A stretch of 64,000 bases of DNA from Fragum whitleyi (Eukaryota > Mollusca > Bivalvia > Cardiida > Cardiidae). Made by a program: the position numbers and the translations under genes. Below, piece after piece: positions 51,001-60,000 of the stretch (position 1 is its first letter; each line of letters starts with the position of its first letter). Under the pieces are notes generated by a model that saw nothing but the letters and a program-made list of their open reading frames with translations, was not told the origin of the DNA and ran no database searches. Location of the stretch: the NCBI GenBank assembly GCA_948146395.1, contig OX411548.1:60159020-60223019 (forward strand), read 5' to 3'.

Positions 51001-54000
51001 GGAAAAAGAGCAGCTTAAGAATGATGGTAAGCAAGAGACAGAACAAATAAAAAATATTGATAAGAGAGAAAAAGGAAAGTGTATAAACAATAAACAAGGA
51101 ATAGAGCCACAAAAGAGTGAAAGTAAAAATAATGATAAGGCAGATCAAGTTGATAAACAAAAAAGTCACACTTCAAAAAACAATAAACAAACAGAAAAGG
51201 CAAAGTCTTTTACAGATGTTGATAAATCATTGAAAGAATTATGTGATTTAGATGAGAAAGAAAATTTTGAAAAGCATAGTTCTCTTAAAAAAGGAAATCA
51301 AATGTCAGATGAAAGAAAACCTTTAAGTCAAGAAGATGAAAGGAAACCTTTAAATCAAGAAGATGAAAGAAAACCATTAAGTCAAGAAGAGATCGATGAT
51401 CTGTATACTTTCAAGGAACCTGACAGGGACACTTGTAATGGAAAGTCTAAAGAAAATATATCAAAACCTTTACAAAAATCAAACTCTCCTGCAAGCTATT
51501 GTGTCAAGAAATATGCATCAAAGATACTGAATGTAAAAGGCAACAACAAAAAAGCAGACAAACATCATAAAACTTCCAAAAATAAGGGCAATATGAATGA
51601 TGTAACAGAAGAAAAGGGATGCAGGGCAGCGAGTCAAGCATGTTATGATAAATCTAGTGAAAAAGATACATGTAATGTTGGTGATAGGACTTTAAGACAC
51701 AGAAAAACTAAACCAAACTACACAGAACCATCTGATATTAGTGCTGACAGTATATATCAGGATGAAATAGAGCATGATGCTTCTGATGATAATACAAACT
51801 TGCAAGATGATCAGTTAAGTAAGAAAATTGATGAAAATGGTTTGTTTTCTTCACCTAATAAAGAAATAATTTGTAATGAAAGCTTGACCGGTTTTAAAAC
51901 TGAATCTAATAAGAATAAAGAAAAATTGGATGTTGGAAAGACTGTCAACAGTGATGATTCTGACATTGATAACAGTCAGAATATTGCTGATCAAAATAAT
52001 GATTCAGACTCTGGAAATGGGGAGTGTTTAATAGCTGAAAAGTATGAAGAATCTATCAATGAATCTCTGTTTGTTGAATCTGATGACAGTTGTAATGCAA
52101 GGAGCTATAAATTGAATTGTAAAGAAAGGAAAAGAAGGTCTTCTTTGAAACATAAAGAAGAAAAGATGAGAATTTCAGCTGAATTAAGTGAAAACAATTC
52201 AAAAACAATCGGTGGTGTTGGACATACAGATGCATCAAAAAGTTCAAGGAAAAGTGTATCTTTTGATGATTCTGTTTTAAAAGATTTATCTCCTATTCAG
52301 AAGGATACAGATAACACAAAAATACTGAATTCTAATTCAAGTAAAGACAAATTATCCCATTATTCAAAAGGTAAATCTACCTCAAAGGGGAAGAAAAAAC
52401 ATGAACAGGAGAAAAAATATGAACAACATAAACAGGAGAAAATAGATATTTCACCAGAAATATCACAAGATAAACAACCAAAGAAAGATAAAAGAAAAAA
52501 GACTATACAAGCTTCATATTCAAAGTTTGAATCTAAGACTAGACCATGGAGTAAGTTACAAGCACTGTCTAAAACCAAACCAGGTTCTGGATATGATCCA
52601 TTTGACTTTGAAGCTCAAGCCGACAATGCTTCAAACAGATCTGAAAGGCTTGACAGACAGGACATGTCTAAAAGCCTGAATGAAAAACATTCTGGTAGAA
52701 AAAAGGATTCTCATAAAAGTCACAGGCATAAAAAATCAAAGTCGGTCAAAAAATGTGCTGATGATTCTCCTGAACATTCTAGTCCAATGTGTGATGTGGA
52801 AAATGATCCTCCAGGTTTAATGGTACAAGATCAACACACAAAGAAGTGGCACAGATCATCAGATCTGGCTAAAAGGAATACTGTAAGAGACAGAACAGTG
52901 AAAAATGAAAACTTGGACAGCAAAGCTCAACAGGTAAGTGTATATATTATATAAGATGTGGTTTACTTTCGCTTTTGAAATAAAACCTCCTGTTTTACTT
53001 TGGATGATTGTGGAAAATTTGTAGAGATCATATCATTTAAAGAGGGTTTTAATCTGGATATATGTATGTTTAGATCATTGTTCCTTTTATTGCTAGATTG
53101 ATTTATCTATCATAGGGGTAAAAAACAAACTCAGGAATTGTGAGAGTTTTTTGATTATGTCTTTTTAAAAGTATACCATTTTGACATAGACATAGACATT
53201 TTGATGACATACCACTTTTAGCTATAGAGAAATATTAGTCTTACACTGAAGCAAACAATTATCCTTTTTGTCTCTATTTCACTGCACTTGTACCGATTGC
53301 CAAAGGTTTTAAATGTCAAATAAATTTATTCTAGTTGAGTCCATCAAGGTGTTTGTAATCTGATTGGCAAAAAATTTGGTTGCACAATTCAGAGAAATTG
53401 AATTAACCCTTTACTGTTTAATCCCTGCCTTTTAAGTGCCTGTGATTTTATGATTGAGAAAATACTGTGAAAAAAGAAGAAATTGCTTCTGACAAGCAAT
53501 TTCTTCTTTTTCCACACTATTTTCTACCCTACTGAATGGTTATTTTTATGCCCCCGCTTCGATAGATCGGGGGCATATTGTTTTACTCATGTCCGTCTGT
53601 CTGTCCGTCCGTCTGTCTGTCCGTCCGTCTGTCCGAAAACTTAACCTTGCCAATATCTTCAAGCCTATTCAAGATACAAAGCTAATATTTGGCATGATGA
53701 TAGATCTCAATGATCCGCATCCGCTGGTACCAAAGTCAAGGTCATGTGACAAGGTCAAGGTCATCTGTCAAGGTCAAACGTCCGAAAACTTAACCTGAAA
53801 ACTTAACCTTGCCAATATCTTCAAGCCTATTCAAGATACAAAGCTAATATTTGGCATGATGATAGATCTCAATGATCCGCATCCGCTGGTACCAAAGTCA
53901 AGGTCATGTGACAAGGTCAAGGTCATCTGTCAAGGTCAAACTTTGAAAAAAAAATGCTGTTACGGGGGCATTCGTGTTTCACAAACACATCTTGTTCAAA

Positions 54001-57000
54001 TTAAATCCATTTTAAATTTTTGTCTGCAAAACCTTTGAATTGGACAGATCCTAAATTTTGTAAAACAGGAAAGGGTTAAGCAGCTATGTTTAAAGTTTTT
54101 GCAGGAAGTAGTCCTGTAAAAATCTGTTGTGGATGAGTTTTAACATCTTTGTTTTGTTTTGTTTCATGATATAAAGTTATAAAACATCCGGCAAATATTT
54201 CTTACTTCATGGAAGTATGAACCTAAAAATCTAATTATATATATGTATGAATACACTTTGCATATTCATAGTGTGATTAGATTTTTAATTTCATACCTCC
54301 TTGACATGAAAAAATATTCTCATCATCTCTTTATTGAAATATATTTATTTAAAGTAACTCAAAGTGTCAACAAAAAAAAACCTAAGGAATTCTAAAAGTT
54401 TTACAAATGGAGAAATTTGACTAAATTTGAAATTTCTTTAATTTTTAAATATGGCTTTCTTTAAAATTCTGGGATGAAGTTTGCTGAGATTTTGTTAAAA
54501 GGTCAGAATATTTAGCTCTCTGACAATATTTGATCTAAAACATATTTCATCACTTGAATGTAAGGCTCCTATGAGGGATTTTCTGCAAGACTTATATAGC
54601 TTCGATATGTAGTGATCTACCTTACTTACCTTATGATTTGGACATCCTAAAGACAGACAATCATTATTTAAGAAATTTTGGATAATAAAATTCATTTTAT
54701 TGGTACAAGTTTATTCATCTAAATGAGACTCCATGAAAGGCAAACATTTTAGATCCTGAAACAACCTGTCCTTGACGAATATTTTTGGATCTACAATCTT
54801 TGTTTCATCCTGTCTATCTGAATACTCAGGGTCAATATGGTATTTTAAACTAGGATTACTATGAAGACAAGAGCAGTGCTTCTACTTTGAGTCCCCTACA
54901 GATTGAATCTGATAAGCTATTTCATTGTGCAGTAAAGAACAGGGTTTCTGAGGATTCAGATGCTGAACAGAACAACACTTTCAAAAACATTCTGAGGGTA
55001 AGTAGATCAGGGATCAATACTAAGGGGAGTCTCCTTAGTCTGAGACTTCACATTCCCTGGGCAGGTAGCCTTTATAAATTGCAAACCTGGTATTGTGAAT
55101 TGAATCCCAGCTCAGCCATCTTTCATCCAACATGTTACAAAAGTCATGGTGACAATCATCATATGTCTCCTACCACTGCGTAAGTGATAAGTTGTTGCAT
55201 ATAACATTTGCTCTTATCAATTATCTTGAAAAAAAAATACCATATTTTGTGGAAAAGAAGAAGCAATTTTGTTACAAGCAATTTCTTCATTTCCTCAATG
55301 TTCTTTCCAATTATGAAAATAATAATGACTCCCTATTCAAACCTTTCAATCCTTGATTTTGTAAGTTGGGAGTCTGTTTGACTCCTTACTCTCAATGTTT
55401 AGTTTCGAACCCTGTAAATACTATAGATGAGCTAATATATTAATGTAATAGTAATTATTTAAATTGTTTTGTATACATAACTCAAAAAAGTAGCTTGCTT
55501 GATAAATTAGGAATCATTATCCATGATTAACTCTGGTTGCCATACCCTATATCTTCTTGGAAATTCTTTAAAGATCTTCTTTTAAATTGTATTTTTTGTA
55601 ATTGTTTATATCAAGTAATAAAGAACCCTGTTTTGTAGGTACTTAGAGTTTTTAGAAAAATTATTGATATAAATGCTTAGCAATCTTTTCCAAATAAATT
55701 CATTTGATTTCAATTTAAAACTAAGCAAATGATCCAAAGGTAATAATCATGAAGGAATCAGAATCAATGAATATAATTTTGTAGCATTCAACTTAAAGGA
55801 CCATTGACACTGATGAGATCATGATTATTACCATGTCTGATGAAATTGAACATGTAAAATAGCTTGCTTTAAGGGGTTTTGACTTGCTCTTTTATGTGAA
55901 CTTGCTTGTATTTTTCAGGATATTGAATCAAGTAGACAAAAATCAAACAAGCAAAAGACAGACAAATATATTGAAGCTATTTGTGAGGATGCCTTCATGC
56001 AAGATTATGACCATATAAGTCCTATTCAGGTACTTTGTAAATGACAGAACATCAGATTTAAGCTCAGCTTTTTTCAGAGAAAACCTGAGGTATTGCTTAT
56101 GCCTTGGTGTCGTCGATATCGTTGACATTGTTGTTGTCTTTGTGCAAAAACTTTGAAATTTTGTAATATCTCTGGTCTCACTTAAGGCATTCACTTGAAA
56201 CATGTTTACCATCAAAAGAGCAACTGTTATCATCAAGGGAGACAACTCTAGAAGCATTTTGTGCAAATTTTGCTCCTTTTTTGACCTAGATTTTTTTTCC
56301 ACCATCCAGCACTCAACAGCTGAGCGATGGCACCTAAAGAGGGTGCTCTTGTGGGTTTTTTTTTTTGGGGGGGGGGGGGGGGATCACAGAAAAATTGTAC
56401 CATCACTACAACTCTAAATTGTCCTATCATTGCATGATACATATTTGTACCCCCCACCCCCACCCCACTTACGAAGAAGAGGGGGTATATTGATTTCACC
56501 ATGTCTGTCCATCCATCCATCTGTCTATCTGTCCATAAACCTTTTCATTTCCAGTCTCTAACTTAAGAACCTAGTGACCTTGAATCATGAAACTTCATAC
56601 CATGACTTCATGACCCAAGGAAATGCCCTAAGATTTTTAGTTCACATAGAGGAAAGGTCACTGTCAGCCTTTGTTCAATTTTTGTTTCCAGACTCCAACT
56701 TGACGATCAAGGGACTTAGAATTGTGAAATTTCATGCAAATGCTGCTTATGACCCAAAGAAGTGCCCTATTGTTTTGGGGTTACATAGGTCAAGATCACA
56801 GACGACTTTTGTCAAACTTTTGTTAGACCATTTGGTTTCTAGACTCTAACTTAAAAACTAAGTGACCTACAATCAATCTATATAACTATCTATATATCAG
56901 GTATATAACTTAAATTCCCAATTTTTGTTACAAACACATCCTGCACTAATAGCACTTATATTTTGACAAGGCCCTAGTGGGGGGGTATTAGTCCCCTTTG

Positions 57001-60000
57001 CGACAGCTCTAGTTAGATAAGGCAGGGGCGTGTAATTCCCGTGCCTGACGTGCCTGACAAGGGATTTTCAACATGCATACAAGTACATACTTCTATGTCA
57101 CTTGTCCATGAACAAGTAAATACTAGGACTAATCTTGGGAAGTGACTGAATAGATCTAAAAGTTTAATGTTTATAATTAAGGTTAATCATGTCTTAAATG
57201 AAGAAAATGCTTGCAACCAGCATTTTCTTCATTAGAAATAATTGTTAATGGTTTCTAGAAATTTATCTTATCATTTTTGAACTAGGATACAACTTAATAT
57301 TGATCATTGACAAGTAGAAAATTGTCTCTTTGCCAAAGGACAAGCAGAGAAAATTCATATTTGCACAAATACTGTTCCAGCCTTAAATGTGATCACTTTC
57401 TTTTGTGAAATAATAAAAAATATCATCATCATTTTCTTTATGTAATTATGCCCTGTATCAAATAATAAGATCAGGGGGTAAATTGGTCTACCCTGTCTTT
57501 TATCTGTCTGTCATTTGATCCTTCTGTCTGCCCAAAAAATCTAAAATTGACAACATTACTTCCTGCCTATTCAATGCTCATCATATTTGGTATGATGATA
57601 GATCTAATGAATATGCATCTGCAGACACCATGATCAAGGTCATGTGACAAGGTCATGTCATGTCTAGGTCATCTGTACAGTTAAAATTTCTGTTTCTGGA
57701 GCATTGTTACAAGTTTCACAAACACATCTTGTTTTTCATTTAGACCCCATACCTTTCTTGTGCAAGTACACCAAAAATATCCAGTGGAAAGCGCAAACAA
57801 TACACACCTCTAAACATCAATGTCATCAAAACACCTCAGTCTGCCGTGTCAGGTGAGTATATAATCATAATTACAGCTTTACTGAAGATGAAGGTTCAAG
57901 GTTTGTGGTGCTATTCAAAATAAGTCATTCCAATTTATTTGTTTGACAAAAGTAATTTTTTAAGTAACCTGTTTCGAATTTATAGTATTCCTATCAATCA
58001 CAGTCATTTGTAGATTTATTATTATGAAGCATTATGTTAATAGGAAAATACTTGAACTTCTCTCTAAATGGCATTAAGTTTATTGGTAACAAGAATGGTT
58101 TTTACATTTTCGAAATGTAATATGAATGCTTCTAATTGAACAAGTAAAATTTTGCCTAAAACATACTAAATGTTAAATTGAATTTAATCTTTTAGAGAAA
58201 GATGATAATGTGTCATGGCAGAACAATCCAGATGATGTAAGTATTTGTGAGTTGATAAACCTTCATCCTGCTGGATTTAAATTTTGATTCAAACAAATTT
58301 GCAAATTTTCTGAATATTTCCTAATTTCAACCATTTTGACTCAAGATTTTCCCACAGTAGCAAAGTAGAGAGCTGGATGTGTGGGTTAAGATCAGACTGC
58401 ATGTCTGTGCATGCCCATCTCAGTATACGCTTTCTGTCAAAACTTAACCCTTGTCATGCTGAATGAAAAATCCTGGCATAATTATTACAAAACCAAAGTC
58501 CTTAAAGCACTGGATGCACTATATGTGAGTTGATATTCATCTTGAAAATTAAAATTTTAAGCTTTTTCGGTTTCAGAAAGGAAAATCAGGTGGTATAGAC
58601 AAAGATCAGACTGCACATATGTGCAGGCTGATCTTTGTCTATAGCTCCTGCCAAGGCAGGAATATTCCGGGTTCAGCATGACAAGGGTTAATATAATGGG
58701 GTAAAATGTTGTAAAGAGTAAGATAAGAGTTGATTGAGCCTGTGTGTGAGATTTTCCACAATTTCAAATAACTGCATAGCAATGACTCTGTCTAGCCTAT
58801 GCGTTTTGTAGATAGATAATGTGTCAAAGTTTCTGTAGACCATCAGGTAACTTTAATTTCATAGTATATGGCTGTCTACACTGCTCAATCTCTACCCCTC
58901 ATACATTTGAAATTGTTGGAAATGTCATGCACAGACTCACTTATTTTCAAAGGCTACTTACTTTAGTTTTGACTTTACCTTAGACTGGTAATCATCTCCT
59001 CAGTAGAGGCTACCTTTTCCTGGAAATATCTTTGTATAGCAGTAGATATAAAATAGCTGACAAAATATCTGATGTGTTTTGATATTTTCCCAAGTTTCAC
59101 ATGTGACTAAAGAGCAGAAATTGGAAAGCTTTGCATAGCTTGCCTATCATTATAGAATATTTTGAGTCGGTTACTCTCTACATTGGATAATTTAATTGAT
59201 ATTGAGTACACTGAAATTCACCCCTGATTGGTGAAGCTATATACGGACAGAATAATATTTGTTTCCGACCTATTTCTTGGAAACCATTGACTGGATTTCA
59301 ATGAAATTAGGTTGGATTGGTGAAAGCCATATCGTCCATCTGTCCGTCTGTCTGAGTTTCTTTCCGGGCTATTTCTTGGAAACCATTTGATGGATTTCAA
59401 TGAAACTTTGTTGAAAGCTTCACTTCAAAGAGTAGATGCGCATATTGTCGTGGTTAGCCTGTTCTGCTATTTAATTGAGAATTACTGCCCCTGATTAGTG
59501 AAGCCAAATCAAAGGAAGTTTGATGAATTTGATATATGTCAAGGCTCTGTAGAGTTATCCTCCTAGATGAATCTGATGGACTTAAAATAAAAAAAATACA
59601 TGAGCATATTATTTATGATTTATCTTCACAAAAAAATCTAACAATATTTAAATGTTGGAAATGCTAGTCCTTGGTTGATGTAGATATTTGATAACCTTTT
59701 ATTAATTTTGATATACTCCATAGACAAACAAATTATTTTCGGTGGGGGATATCAATTTAATGAATTTGCTTGTCTTTGTTTCAGAAATTGATGATGAGTA
59801 CTGACAAGAATAATGACACATCACATCCAAGGTAATCTTTGATAAAGGGTTATATATATGGGCTCAATATGACTTCAAAAATTACACATGTAAACCAAAT
59901 AAACCTGTAGGTCAACCTGAGCATGTCTAAAGGCTAATCAAATTAAGTCTTGTCTATGCTGTATGTTTTGGAATCAAAGTTATTATAGACTGCCAGCAAG

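Noticed and set aside
50876..51203. Minus-strand frames rich in Leu/Phe resembling membrane proteins
   Set aside because: They are the antisense of the Lys/Asn-rich exon 20 (AAA/AAT codons read as TTT/ATT).
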